Counted from the stretch's first letter, positions 41,339 through 50,544 are shown. The stretch: 52,534 nucleotides of DNA from UBA1557 sp041675185 (GCA_041675185.1 JBAYUH010000004.1:1-52534), one strand, 5' to 3'. Notes: generated from the letters alone by a model not told the origin. Numbers and translations: made by a program.

Positions 41339-42269
41339 AGTTTATTTTATTTTTGTAACCATTGATAAATATTTTTGCTTCCATCGCAGGTTTGCCTTCA
41401 ATTTGTAATTCTAATATTTCTAGTGCTGAATCATTAGTGCCTATATAAATTTTATCATTTTCTATCTCTACTTGACTGGATTGTATTTTTTTATCACTTG
41501 TCTTTAACTTTAATAATTTTAATCTTTTTTCATTCCACATGGTCCAAACACCAGGCCAAGGTGTGAAAGCACGATATTGATTATAAATTTGTTGAGCTGA
41601 ATTTTGCCAATTTATTTTGCCATCCTCTCTGTCTAATTTTTTACAAAATGTTACCTCTGTTTCATTTTGTGTTTGTGGCTCAATTTCTCCTTTAATATAT
41701 TTAGGAACAGTGTCTATAAGCAATTGTGAAGCGATTTGAGCCATTTTATTGTCTAATTCGAGATAAGTTTCATCAGATAGTATCTCGACTGTTTTTTGGC
41801 TCAAAATAGGTCCAGAATCCATACCTTTGTCCATTAGCATAATAGTAACTCCGGTTTTTCTCTCTCCATTCAAAATAGCTGATTGGATTGGTGAAGCACC
41901 TCGATATTTTGGGAGTAGAGAAGTGTGAGTATTTATAGTGCCAAATTTTGGAATATTTAAAATATTTTCTGGAATAAGAAGACCATATTGGGCAACAACG
42001 AAGATTTCAGGGTTCAGAGTTCGGAGTTCATAATTTTTTAGGCTTTCTGGTTGGTCTATTTCCAAACCATTTTTTTCAGTCAAAATTTTGACAGGGGATT
42101 TTTGTAAAATTTGTTTGCGACCAACTGGTTTGTCTGGTTGGGTGATTACTTTTTGAATATTAAATTTTGGGTTGGCAATTAAACCTTGTAAAATGATAGC
42201 TGCAAAATTGTGTGTACCAAAAAAAACAAGATTTATTTTTTTTACGTTTTCATGTTTTAATGTTTTCAT
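41325..42269 (-). CDS. fmt: Methionyl-tRNA formyltransferase
   Basis: Formylates initiator Met-tRNA. 314 residues. The N-terminal formyltransferase domain has FFGTHNFAA (13-21), HTSLLPKYRGASPI (about 111-124) and TIMLMDKGMDSGPI (about 142-155, catalytic Asp); the C-terminal domain is FRAFTPWPGVWT. It lies 13 bases after def, the usual pairing of the enzymes that add and remove the formyl group. Confidence 0.95.
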   Translation of the reverse strand: MKTLKHENVKKINLVFFGTHNFAAIILQGLIANPKFNIQKVITQPDKPVGRKQILQKSPVKILTEKNGLEIDQPESLKNYELRTLNPEIFVVAQYGLLIPENILNIPKFGTINTHTSLLPKYRGASPIQSAILNGERKTGVTIMLMDKGMDSGPILSQKTVEILSDETYLELDNKMAQIASQLLIDTVPKYIKGEIEPQTQNETEVTFCKKLDREDGKINWQNSAQQIYNQYRAFTPWPGVWTMWNEKRLKLLKLKTSDKKIQSSQVEIENDKIYIGTNDSALEILELQIEGKPAMEAKIFINGYKNKINYEKL

Positions 42270-42282
42270 GTTTTTATGAAAA

Positions 42283-42783
42283 TTATTCTACTTGGTAAAT
42301 TCCCGTCGCTTTGTCAATAAACAAAATTCCATCAAGATGGTCTACTTCATGTTGGATAACTCGAGCAAAAAAATTGTTGGCTTCAAATTCAATTCGTTCA
42401 CCAGATCTGTCTATAGCTTCTACAAAAATATTTTTGTAGCGTTTTACTTTGCCATAAGTTTTTGGGACAGATAAACAACCTTCCAAATCTATGTGAGTTT
42501 TTTTGTTCATTTTTTGCCAAGTTGGATTTATCAAAATCAAATCTTTTTTGTTGTCTAGTGTATTGTATTTATCTTGTCTAAGAGCTTCTTTACCAATGAC
42601 GCAGACACGAATATTTTTACCAACTTGTGGAGCAGCTAAACCAACACCGTCATCTGTATACATGGTTGACACTAGATCATCAAAAAACTTTTGAGCTTCA
42701 TTAGAATGCACAAAATCAAGATCAGTTTCTATTGATTTTTTACGTAGGTTTTCATTTGGTATGGTGAGGATGTCTAATGACAT
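42283..42783 (-). CDS. def: Peptide deformylase
   Basis: Removes the N-terminal formyl group from nascent proteins. 166 residues. The three family motifs are present: GVGLAAPQVG (about 47-56), EGCLSVP (about 100-106) and QHEVDHLDG (about 143-151), which supply the metal ligands Cys and two His and the catalytic Glu. It lies between priA and fmt, 2 bases from priA. Confidence 0.95.
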   Translation of the reverse strand: MSLDILTIPNENLRKKSIETDLDFVHSNEAQKFFDDLVSTMYTDDGVGLAAPQVGKNIRVCVIGKEALRQDKYNTLDNKKDLILINPTWQKMNKKTHIDLEGCLSVPKTYGKVKRYKNIFVEAIDRSGERIEFEANNFFARVIQHEVDHLDGILFIDKATGIYQVE

Positions 42784-42785
42784 AA

Positions 42786-44687
42786 TTATGGTGATAAAAG
42801 ACTAATTGGATTAGGATCTATTTTGTAATTACTCGGGATATATTGATTTATTTGTTTTATTATTAGGAATGGTTTTTTTTCAGCAATTTTTAGGGCAAAA
42901 CCATACCAATATTTTTTTCTAAAATATTTTGGTTGCATTTCATAAGGACCGAGAATAATAACATTTTTGGAGATTTTTGTCAATGCTGAAGTAAGATTTT
43001 TGATAGTTTGGTCTAATTGGAATTTACTCTGTCCCTCGTTGTCACCTCCATAGTAATATTTTACTATATATTTGTAAGGAAATAAACCCAAGGTCAATCT
43101 ATTACCTAAATCTGTCCTGTATATTCTATCTTTTTCACCCAAAGATTTGAAAAGGGTATGCTCAGTTTTACTGGATTGGATATAAAATTTACTGTTTGTT
43201 TTTCTATAATATTCTACTTCTTGTATATTGTGCCAGATGTTTTCTATTGAAAGATATTCTGGTATGACTAGTTGTCTATCAATATCCAAGAAAATAATCA
43301 GAGCTGTCTTTGTCCAATTGATAGATTTGAAAGCGGCTATAGTACCAATTATTATATTTTGTTTATTTTCCGTAAGTTTGGTCAAGTCTGTATCTTTGTC
43401 AATATTTATTATATTGTAAACATCTTTGTTACTTAATATTTTTTTGAGTTCAGATTCTACCAGATCTGTCCCAAGGCCATACATCGTAGTCAATTCATTA
43501 TGGCATTTTGGACAAGTAGGGGAATATGGTTTAGTAAAATTACTATAAGCTGAATATAATATATTTTTTTCTTTTTTGTAAATTAGTGGCAATCCTGTAA
43601 GAGGATCTACTTCTACGAAGTTACATTTTTGACAAATAATACTCGTGGCATAGCCTTTTCTATTGATATAAATGAAGATGTCTTCTTTTGATTTTTTTAT
43701 TTCATCTTCTAAGTCAAGTGAAAAAATATTTTTATCTTGAACAAAATTTTTGTTCGACAAATTTATAACAATAGGTAAAGACTTTTTATCTATTTTTTTT
43801 CTTATGAATAATAATTTATCTGTGTTTAGTTTCTTATTTAATTCTATTTTACCTTTGTTTATTTCGTAGTATTTTTCAAAACTAGGTGAAAAGCTAGCAA
43901 AGGTCAGATTGCAAGAGTATAACTTTTGTAAAAATTTTACAATGTCTTTGCTATGGAATTTTGGACTACTGTCCCAGCTTTTTAGATTTTCATTGTGTTC
44001 ATAATCTATTATTATTTTATCCAATTTGTTGAAAGGTAAAAATAGAGCATTTCTTGTACCAATGATAATAGATTTATTATTATTTTTTATTTGTAACCAG
44101 TTGTCAAACTTTGTTTTATTGCTTAATTCGGCATACCAAGTTACTACTTCTGTTTGTAATTTTTTTGGTAAGTTTCTTTTTGTTTCCTCTATTTGTTGAA
44201 CTTCTGGTACTATGATGAGAGTAGTACCATTTATATTTTTAAAAAGTTTTTTGTGTTCATTTTCTGAACTATAGAAAAAATAACTTTGTTTATCTTCTGT
44301 TTTTTTGTTGTTTATTTTTTCTTTTTCTAATATTATTTTTTTCAATTTTCTTTTTTGTAATGGGAGTAGAGCCATTTTCAAGAAAACTGAAGGAGAAACT
44401 AGATATATTTCAGCCAACTGTAAGTAAAGGTTCAATTGTTTACTATCAAATATTGGTATTTTGTTTACTATTTCAATTAGTGTTTTTAGTTTTTCATTTT
44501 CAAAATCTTTTTCAATAGTAAAAATTATACCAAAGATTTCTTTGTTGCGAAATGGAATTTTTACCAATTGACCTATTTCTACTGAAGTTTCTAATTCTTT
44601 GTTTATTTGGTAGTCAAAAGTAGAAAAAGCTCTAGGTAATCTGGTTAGGGGAATAATTTTCAGTATCACATTAAAATATAAATTCAC
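42786..44687 (-). CDS. priA: PriA-like primosomal protein with lost Walker A
   Basis: 633 residues, the length and layout of PriA, the replication-restart protein. The N-terminal DNA-binding domain (about 10-105) is recognisable. The helicase part is degenerate: where GVTGSGKTEVY is expected (about 139) the sequence reads FFYSSENEHKK, and DEEH is DYEH near 226. Only two CxxC pairs remain of the usual four (CQKC near 354 and CPKC near 392). It probably binds forks or partners without unwinding. The start overlaps the upstream gene by 17 bases; priA-def-fmt order is widely conserved. Confidence 0.82.
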   Translation of the reverse strand: MNLYFNVILKIIPLTRLPRAFSTFDYQINKELETSVEIGQLVKIPFRNKEIFGIIFTIEKDFENEKLKTLIEIVNKIPIFDSKQLNLYLQLAEIYLVSPSVFLKMALLPLQKRKLKKIILEKEKINNKKTEDKQSYFFYSSENEHKKLFKNINGTTLIIVPEVQQIEETKRNLPKKLQTEVVTWYAELSNKTKFDNWLQIKNNNKSIIIGTRNALFLPFNKLDKIIIDYEHNENLKSWDSSPKFHSKDIVKFLQKLYSCNLTFASFSPSFEKYYEINKGKIELNKKLNTDKLLFIRKKIDKKSLPIVINLSNKNFVQDKNIFSLDLEDEIKKSKEDIFIYINRKGYATSIICQKCNFVEVDPLTGLPLIYKKEKNILYSAYSNFTKPYSPTCPKCHNELTTMYGLGTDLVESELKKILSNKDVYNIINIDKDTDLTKLTENKQNIIIGTIAAFKSINWTKTALIIFLDIDRQLVIPEYLSIENIWHNIQEVEYYRKTNSKFYIQSSKTEHTLFKSLGEKDRIYRTDLGNRLTLGLFPYKYIVKYYYGGDNEGQSKFQLDQTIKNLTSALTKISKNVIILGPYEMQPKYFRKKYWYGFALKIAEKKPFLIIKQINQYIPSNYKIDPNPISLLSP

Positions 44688-45462
44688 CGGTTAGATAACC
44701 AATACCCAACACAGTTTCATAAGATAAATTTTTGAAATTGTAATTTATATTTTTGAGACAACCAAGTAATATTAATATAGAATTATAACCACACTGATTG
44801 GAATTTTTGATTGTTTGAGAATCCATTTGAGCTATACCTGCAGTATTGTGTGTTTCTAATAATGCTATTATTTTTTCATCGAATTCTTGTCCAGCTTTGT
44901 GAAAGCCTGATGGTGAATCACTATTGAGAGAATGAGATAAATCTGCTGAAGATATTATGGCGATACGTTTGTCAGAATCAGAAAAAATATCATAAAGTAA
45001 TTGTCCAAATTCTAATTGAGATTTTGCTTCTAAATTGGCAATACCAATTGGCAAGATTTTTATATTTTGTAAATGGGAAGTTAGTGCTACTAGAGGGATA
45101 CTAGTGCCATGGTCTAATTTATGTTCAGTCAAAAGTTGAACTGCTATATTTCTTTCGTAAGCTTTTTCTTTGATAAAATATGGCAAAATAATTTCTCCTA
45201 ACCAAGAATCTTGGTTGGAAAAATTGCCAAATTTTTCATAGTTTGATATGTAATTTTCACACAAATTAATAGAAAAAACATTTTCAAAAATATTACTATG
45301 TGGAGAGATAATTGCAATAATGTCAGGTTTACTAACATACAAATCTTGTTCAATTTTTTCAAGTGATTTTACTGTCTTGTCAACAAGGTTTTTTTGTTCT
45401 TTACCAATGCCTTCTATCAAGGTTGGGGGGTGAGGTGTAATGGCTGCAAATACTATAGGCAT
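44671..45462 (-). CDS. MEMO1 / LigB-like protein (class III dioxygenase fold)
   Basis: 263 residues. AAITPHPP (6-13), IIAIISPHSN (about 49-58), DHGTSIPL (about 120) and SSADLSHS (about 178) place metal-binding-type histidines where the LigB extradiol dioxygenase / MEMO / AmmeMemoRadiSam-B superfamily has them. These proteins often occur in Patescibacteria beside radical-SAM or AMMECR1 proteins, but neither is seen here. Actual substrate unknown. It lies 10 bases after the secreted repeat protein and overlaps priA. Confidence 0.75.
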   Translation of the reverse strand: MPIVFAAITPHPPTLIEGIGKEQKNLVDKTVKSLEKIEQDLYVSKPDIIAIISPHSNIFENVFSINLCENYISNYEKFGNFSNQDSWLGEIILPYFIKEKAYERNIAVQLLTEHKLDHGTSIPLVALTSHLQNIKILPIGIANLEAKSQLEFGQLLYDIFSDSDKRIAIISSADLSHSLNSDSPSGFHKAGQEFDEKIIALLETHNTAGIAQMDSQTIKNSNQCGYNSILILLGCLKNINYNFKNLSYETVLGIGYLTGEFIF

Positions 45463-45472
45463 AAATTGAAAT

Positions 45473-46879
45473 TTATAAATTTGTTAGACTGTTAGTTGTG
45501 GTAGCTGTATTTAAATTATCAATTTGTTCTAATAATTGCAAGGGTTCACCATCTGGTATTATTAGTCCTGCAAAGAAATCTATCCAAACAATATTGTTCC
45601 AATTGTAGCCATAAGTATCGAATGTTCTTTCATCATTGATATGTCTTTTTTTGCCATTTTCCATAACATAAACATTTGGATTACCTTTTATTGCAACCAA
45701 AGAGCCATTTTTTGGTAATATTGGTGTTATATTTGTGAGATTAGTAAATTCACTTGTGTCTACATCTTCAATTTTCAAATTAGGGAAATTTATTTTAGCC
45801 ATATTTTCATCCAAAATAGGTGCATAAGTATTACCTTTTATATAATACAAACTTTTACTTGTCTTCAATTTTACAACTCTTCCTGTAATATTTTTAGCTT
45901 CTGTGGTGATTGGTTGGCCTAATGTGTAATCTACTAAATCAGAATCAGTTACGTCTATAATTTCATCTGGATTGTATCCAATTTGTCTCACTACGTCATA
46001 ATTATCAAATTTTCTTTTGTATTCATTGTCTAGTAAATAATAATTTGAGCTATCTTTGACAATAGCATAATTGGGAAGTTTTATATCTGTACCTTCCTCT
46101 AATTTATCCAATTCAGATTGGGGAATGGTTAAAATTAGTTTTGGATCAAAACGAGTTACAAGAGAAGTCGTGTTGGCAATACGTCTTTTTTTACCATCTT
46201 GAATTAGATAGATAGTTGTGTCATCTTTGGTTGTTGCCAAAGTTCCATCTGGATAACTTTGTTCAAACCAAGCTTGCCAGATAGTCCAAAAATTTTCATT
46301 GCCATGTAGATGTGGTGTGTAAGTATAGAGAAAAGCTGTAGCATTGTTAGCAGGTGTAATATTTTCACCATCTATAGTGTAAGTTTGTCCAGCACGTTTT
46401 ATCCAATCTTGAGTATTTACTTTGTTGTAATAACTTCTCATTACCAAAGCTGCACTTCCTACTTGACTAGAAAAACCTTTGTAATTTTGGATGTTTGAAT
46501 CGTCTTTGCTACAACTATCACACACTCCGAAGCCTGTTGCCCAATCCAATTGTTTTTGAGTTGGATTTGTGTTGGTGATTAAACTTTGTTCTTTTTGTAA
46601 TTTTACTAATAAATACTTTGGATTGATATTATATTGTTGGGCAGAATCATATATTATATAAGAAGCTTTTCTATTTGTTCCATCTTGGTATTCTGTGACA
46701 AAATTAGCTAGTGTACTGTTTTTTTCTTGTAAAAAAGCTTGTATATCTGTGAGATTCATGGCATCTTTGTTTTGTAGAGTTTCATCACTAATAATATAGT
46801 TTGGGTTGAAACTGGTTGCTAAAGTAATATTTGGTATAATTAGATTTAAGATAACAAGTAAGATGAGTATTTTTTTCAT
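45473..46879 (-). CDS. Secreted protein: muramidase-like domain plus four repeats
   Basis: 468 residues with a signal peptide (1-21). Residues about 55-210 contain SAQQYNINPKYLLVKLQKEQ, FGVCDSCSKDD and HGNENFWTIWQAWFEQSYP, a pattern like lytic-transglycosylase/glucosaminidase-type domains with a catalytic-position Glu in LQKEQS. Four repeats of about 65 residues follow, each with an aromatic pair and K-R or similar: TIYLIQDGKKRRI, NYYLLDNEYKRKF, SLYYIKGNTYAPI, NVYVMENGKKRHI. The repeats may bind cell wall. It may remodel the envelope; enzymatic activity is not proven. Confidence 0.72.
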   Translation of the reverse strand: MKKILILLVILNLIIPNITLATSFNPNYIISDETLQNKDAMNLTDIQAFLQEKNSTLANFVTEYQDGTNRKASYIIYDSAQQYNINPKYLLVKLQKEQSLITNTNPTQKQLDWATGFGVCDSCSKDDSNIQNYKGFSSQVGSAALVMRSYYNKVNTQDWIKRAGQTYTIDGENITPANNATAFLYTYTPHLHGNENFWTIWQAWFEQSYPDGTLATTKDDTTIYLIQDGKKRRIANTTSLVTRFDPKLILTIPQSELDKLEEGTDIKLPNYAIVKDSSNYYLLDNEYKRKFDNYDVVRQIGYNPDEIIDVTDSDLVDYTLGQPITTEAKNITGRVVKLKTSKSLYYIKGNTYAPILDENMAKINFPNLKIEDVDTSEFTNLTNITPILPKNGSLVAIKGNPNVYVMENGKKRHINDERTFDTYGYNWNNIVWIDFFAGLIIPDGEPLQLLEQIDNLNTATTTNSLTNL

Positions 46880-46953
46880 AGATTATTTTTTATTTTGAAT
46901 AATTATCTATAATAATACCATAGATTTGAATTTTTTGGAACAACATTCACAAC

Positions 46954-46980
46954 AAAAAAATCTTGTTTGAACAAGATTGT
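46954..46980 (-). terminator. Terminator of the small membrane-protein operon
   Basis: Minus strand AATCTTGTT (46978-46970) pairs with AACAAGATT (46967-46959), followed by TTTTT. It lies about 100 bases beyond the stop of the 47082-47228 gene. Confidence 0.75.
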
Positions 46981-47015
46981 GTATAGTATTTAGTATAGTA
47001 ATTGATTGAAGAGCT

Positions 47016-47049
47016 GAACGGGTGGTTTTGGTTAAAACACTGCCCGTTC
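47016..47049. other. Strong hairpin in the 46880-47081 spacer
   Basis: GAACGGG (47016-47022) pairs with CCCGTTC (47043-47049), with an inner GTTTT/AAAAC helix. It lies between the small membrane-protein gene and its terminator. The rest of 46880-47081 shows no gene. Confidence 0.6.
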
Positions 47050-47081
47050 TTTGCTCGCCCTCTTTTTTATCCCTTCTTTTC

Positions 47082-47228
47082 TTACTCCTTCTTTATTCCG
47101 ATAATTACACAAGAGAGTACAGCTCCGGTGGCTGCACCTAGTAAACATCCGACTGGCCCACAATTGTCATATCCCATATAGGACACAATTGCAGATAGTG
47201 CAAGTGTAAAGACCACTCTGGCGTTCAA
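47082..47228 (-). CDS. 48-residue membrane protein, TTG start
   Basis: Reads LNARVVFTLALSAIVSYMGY, then DNCGPVGCLLGAATGAVLSC and VIIGIKKE. Two hydrophobic helices (about 4-20 and 28-44) are separated by a short loop with two cysteines. The TTG at 47228 is chosen because GGAGG lies 7 bases upstream; no ATG with an open frame is available. It lies 27 bases after a second small glycine-rich membrane gene, so the two form an operon. No family known. Confidence 0.55.
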   Translation of the reverse strand: MNARVVFTLALSAIVSYMGYDNCGPVGCLLGAATGAVLSCVIIGIKKE

Positions 47229-47255
47229 AGTTGTTCCTCCATGCGATCCTGTTGG

Positions 47256-47474
47256 TTATTCCAGTGTAGTAAGAACACTGAAACAGATAACCAATCCTAG
47301 TACAGTGCCAATACCAGCACCAAGACCTGTGCCGATAAATATCACTACAGCATCAAGACCTCCTTCAAAAGTTGCTGCCAATCCACCACCGACTACTGCC
47401 CCAATAAGGCAGAAGATAAAGACAATTGTGTCAGTGTTGTTGTCTTCTTTACCCACTTGTTTTTCCAGTATCAT
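47256..47474 (-). CDS. 72-residue glycine-zipper membrane protein
   Basis: A charged N-terminus (1-17) and two hydrophobic helices (about 18-36 and 44-70) with many small-residue spacings (GAVVGGGLAA, GTGLGAGIGTVLG), typical of glycine-zipper proteins that oligomerise in membranes. Base composition is less AT-rich than in the neighbours. It is followed by another small membrane gene. A role as pore, toxin or envelope element is conceivable; none is shown. An inverted repeat lies 14 bases upstream of its ATG. Confidence 0.6.
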   Translation of the reverse strand: MILEKQVGKEDNNTDTIVFIFCLIGAVVGGGLAATFEGGLDAVVIFIGTGLGAGIGTVLGLVICFSVLTTLE

Positions 47475-47487
47475 CTATGTGTTGGCA

Positions 47488-47513
47488 GATAAAAGTGGTA
47501 TTTCCACTTTATC
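47488..47513. promoter_or_regulatory. Inverted repeat upstream of the small membrane-protein operon
   Basis: GATAAAAGTGG (47488-47498) and CCACTTTATC (47504-47513) pair across five bases with one extra A. Position 14 bases before the 47474 ATG makes it a candidate operator or leader hairpin. Confidence 0.45.
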
Positions 47514-47639
47514 TATCAACAATTTAGGTTTACCAAAGCTCTAATCAACTCATTGATTTTATCTTTGGTTGTCTAAAATAGCTTTACTTGGTCAAATTTA
47601 ATAAAATATAATAACATTTTTTGGGTTTTTTGTCAATGG

Positions 47640-47667
47640 TTGATTTTTTAGCTGAATTTGCTATACT
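47640..47667 (+). promoter_or_regulatory. Promoter of rsmI-metG
   Basis: TTGATT (47640-47645), 16-bp spacer, TATACT (47662-47667), 43 bases before the rsmI ATG. Confidence 0.65.
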
Positions 47668-47709
47668 AAACATTGATTATTCTAGAAATAAGGAATAAAA
47701 ATAATAATT

Positions 47710-48390
47710 ATGACAAGTAATTTGGGAAAATTATATATCGTAGCCACACCTATTGGAAATTTGGGTGATTTTACTTTTCGTGCTTTGGAGACGTTGAAAA
47801 GTGTGGATTTTGTGTTATGTGAAGATACTAGAGTTACTCAGAAACTTCTTAATCATTATTCTATTGAGACTAAGACAATTAGTTATCATCAGCATAGTGA
47901 TAATAAAAAAGTTGATTTGATTATTAGTTTATTAAGTGAAGGTAAAAATTTGGCTTTAGTCACAGATGCAGGAACACCAGGAATTTCTGATCCAGGTAAT
48001 ATTCTTATAAACCAATTAACTAATAATCCAATAAACAATTACGAAGTAGTACCAATCCCTGGAGTTTCAGCAATAGTAACAGCTTTATCAATATCTGGAT
48101 TTCCGACTGACAAATTTGTTTTTCTTGGTTTTCCTCCACAAAAAAAGGGGAGACAAACTTTTTTTAGTAATTTAAAAAATTTGGAATATACTACAGCTTT
48201 TTATGAATCCAATCATCGAATTCTCAAAGCTATTGCTAGCTTGCAAGAATTTTTGAATCTTGAAACAAAAATTTGTCTTTGTCGGGAATTGACCAAGAAA
48301 TTTGAAACTATTTATCGTGGAACTGTTGGTGGATTAGCTGATATGCAGGTGAAAGACAAAGGAGAATTTGTGGTTATAATTAGTAAATAA
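47710..48390 (+). CDS. rsmI: 16S rRNA 2'-O-ribose C1402 methyltransferase
   Basis: AdoMet-dependent enzyme that methylates the ribose of C1402 in 16S rRNA. 226 residues, a little shorter than usual because the C-terminal domain is missing. Tetrapyrrole-methylase fold motifs: YIVATPIGNLGD (9-20), CEDTRVTQKLL (about 37-47), VTDAGTPGISDPG (about 82-94) and PGVSA (about 117). First gene of an operon with metG, 15 bases apart. Confidence 0.95.
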   Translation: MTSNLGKLYIVATPIGNLGDFTFRALETLKSVDFVLCEDTRVTQKLLNHYSIETKTISYHQHSDNKKVDLIISLLSEGKNLALVTDAGTPGISDPGNILINQLTNNPINNYEVVPIPGVSAIVTALSISGFPTDKFVFLGFPPQKKGRQTFFSNLKNLEYTTAFYESNHRILKAIASLQEFLNLETKICLCRELTKKFETIYRGTVGGLADMQVKDKGEFVVIISK

Positions 48391-48405
48391 TATATTTTAA
48401 AAAAT

Positions 48406-49932
48406 ATGAAAAATAAATATTACATTTCTACAGCAATTCCTTACGTCAATGGTAAGCCACATATTGGTCATGCTTTGGAATATGTCCAGACAGATGCTAT
48501 AGCTCGTTATCAGAGATTTGTAGGTAAAGATGTCTTTTTTTTATCAGGAACTGATGAAAATTCTCTCAAAAATGTGCAAGCTGCTGAAAAAGTAGGTGTT
48601 AGTGTTCAAGATTTTGTTGATGAGTATTACAAAGCTTTTTATGATTTCAAAGACATTTTGAATATTTCTTTTGATGACTTTATTCGTACTACAGAAAAAA
48701 GACATTTTGTTGGTGCGCAAAAGTTGTGGACTAATTTTAAGTCAGAAGATTTGGAAAAGAGAAAATACAAAGGGTTGTATTGTGTTGGTTGTGAAGCTTT
48801 TTATAAAGAAGAAGAATTGGAAGATGGAAAATGTCCAGAACATAAGACTAAGCCAGAGGTAATAGAAGAAGAAAATTGGTTTTTCAAACTTTCAAATTAT
48901 CAAGAAAAATTAAAAGAATTAGTGAAAAAGAATATTATAAAAATCACTCCAGAATTTCGTAAGAATGAATGGTTAGCTTTTATAGACAGAGGTTTGGAAG
49001 ATTTTAGTATTTCTAGAAGTTTTGAGCGTGCTCATAGTTGGGGAGTAACAGTTCCAGGAGATGAAAGTCAAATCATGTATGTTTGGGTGGATGCTTTGTC
49101 AAATTATATTACAGGACTAAATTTTGGTAGTACTGATGAAAGTTTGTTTAATAAATATTGGGAACAAAAAGATCAAAAGGATAGAGAAGTGGTGCATGTG
49201 ATTGGTAAAGGTATTGGAAAATTTCATGTTTTGTATTGGCCAGCCATGCTACTTTCTGCTGGATTAAGTTTGCCAACGACAGAATTTGTTCATGGTTATT
49301 TGACTACTGAGGGTGAAAAGATGAGTAAATCAATTGGTAATGTAGTAGATCCAAAAGATGTTGTAGAGAAATATGGTACTGATGCTCTACGTTATTATTT
49401 ACTTGGGGCCGTATCATCTACCAAAGACGGTGATTTTTCTGTTGCACGTTTTGAAGATTTTTATACTGCACATCTAGTAAATGGTATTGGGAATCTGACA
49501 TCAAGAATTTTGACTATGATAGAAAAGTACAATGAAAATAAAATTCCTACAAAAACTGAAGATATTTTTGAAACAGCTAAGTTTTGGCAAGAATATGAAA
49601 GTGCTTTTGTAAAGTTTGATTTTGAAGAAGTGGTAAAAAATGTAAATAGTTTAGTTTCCAAAATTGATTTGAAAATTTCCGAAGAAAAACCTTGGGAAAA
49701 AGTGAAAACTGGTGAAGATATTTCTATTTTACTTTATCAGTTAGTTGAAGGACTAAGACATTTGGCTTTGTCTCTTGTGTCAATTATTCCAGAAACAGCG
49801 AAAAAAATCTTAGTTCAATTAAATTTGGAAGTAGGTGTGAATTTTAAAGAAGAAAAAAAATGGGGTGGATTACAAGAGGGAAATGAAATCAAAAAAGCTG
49901 AAATATTATTTGCAAGATTAGAAAAGAAATAA
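48406..49932 (+). CDS. metG: Methionyl-tRNA synthetase
   Basis: Charges tRNA-Met. 508 residues. HIGH is KPHIGHAL (about 17-24); the zinc knuckle has CVGC near 126 and CPEH near 144; KMSKS is GEKMSKSIGN near 303. The anticodon-binding helical domain ends the protein; no C-terminal tRNA-binding extension. Co-transcribed with rsmI and two small membrane-protein genes. Confidence 0.95.
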   Translation: MKNKYYISTAIPYVNGKPHIGHALEYVQTDAIARYQRFVGKDVFFLSGTDENSLKNVQAAEKVGVSVQDFVDEYYKAFYDFKDILNISFDDFIRTTEKRHFVGAQKLWTNFKSEDLEKRKYKGLYCVGCEAFYKEEELEDGKCPEHKTKPEVIEEENWFFKLSNYQEKLKELVKKNIIKITPEFRKNEWLAFIDRGLEDFSISRSFERAHSWGVTVPGDESQIMYVWVDALSNYITGLNFGSTDESLFNKYWEQKDQKDREVVHVIGKGIGKFHVLYWPAMLLSAGLSLPTTEFVHGYLTTEGEKMSKSIGNVVDPKDVVEKYGTDALRYYLLGAVSSTKDGDFSVARFEDFYTAHLVNGIGNLTSRILTMIEKYNENKIPTKTEDIFETAKFWQEYESAFVKFDFEEVVKNVNSLVSKIDLKISEEKPWEKVKTGEDISILLYQLVEGLRHLALSLVSIIPETAKKILVQLNLEVGVNFKEEKKWGGLQEGNEIKKAEILFARLEKK

Positions 49933-49934
49933 AT

Positions 49935-50201
49935 ATGAAATTAATTTTTCCTTCTAAAAAAGTTCAGCTTAAATTAGTTTTATTTGGTGCATTTTTTGGA
50001 TTATTGATTGAAATTTTATTTAAACTTTCAGACAGTAGGACCATGGCAGGTTTTTTTCATAAAATTGCCTGGAGCGTATTTTCTTCGCTGTGGAAGTTTG
50101 AATCATGGTGGATGCCGGTATTGTTTTATTGTTTTGTATTCTGGCTTTTTGGAAGTATACTTTTGATGATATACAAATATTTTAAAGCTAAAAAAATATG
50201 A
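49935..50201 (+). CDS. Small membrane protein, first of a paralogous pair
   Basis: 88 residues, two transmembrane helices (about 13-30 and 58-80). It begins MKLIFPSKKVQLKLVLFGAF and ends FWLFGSILLMIYKYFKAKK. The next gene starts MKLDFPPKKVQF and ends FWFLGSILWMLF..., so the two arose by tandem duplication. ATG lies 2 bases after metG and the stop overlaps the next start by 4 bases. Unknown function. Confidence 0.7.
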   Translation: MKLIFPSKKVQLKLVLFGAFFGLLIEILFKLSDSRTMAGFFHKIAWSVFSSLWKFESWWMPVLFYCFVFWLFGSILLMIYKYFKAKKI

Positions 50202-50515
50202 AACTAGATTTTCCTCCGAAAAAAGTTCAATTTTGGCTTTTATTTGCTGGTTTTTCGTTTTCAATACTATTATTAATTACAGGTTTTTGGTGTAATAGTG
50301 TAACAAGAGAGTGTAACGAAACATTTTTATTTTTATTTTTTGGACCAGTTAGATTAGTTAGATTTTTTAATCTTAATACCATACCCATCCAGATTAATGC
50401 ACAGTTATGTATGGCAATCTTTTTATGTACTTTTTATTCATTTTTATTTTGGTTTTTGGGTAGTATACTTTGGATGTTGTTTACAGCGATAAAAAAGAAA
50501 AAGCATACTGATTGA
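50198..50515 (+). CDS. Small membrane protein, second of a paralogous pair
   Basis: 105 residues with two to three transmembrane helices (about 12-30, 42-55, 70-95). It shares the ends MKL-x-FP-x-KKVQ and W-LGSIL-M with its neighbour but has a longer middle with two cysteines (CNSVTREC). Last gene of the rsmI-metG operon, followed by a terminator. Unknown function. Confidence 0.7.
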   Translation: MKLDFPPKKVQFWLLFAGFSFSILLLITGFWCNSVTRECNETFLFLFFGPVRLVRFFNLNTIPIQINAQLCMAIFLCTFYSFLFWFLGSILWMLFTAIKKKKHTD

Positions 50516-50544
50516 TCTGGTATTTTTACCATCAACATTACTCG

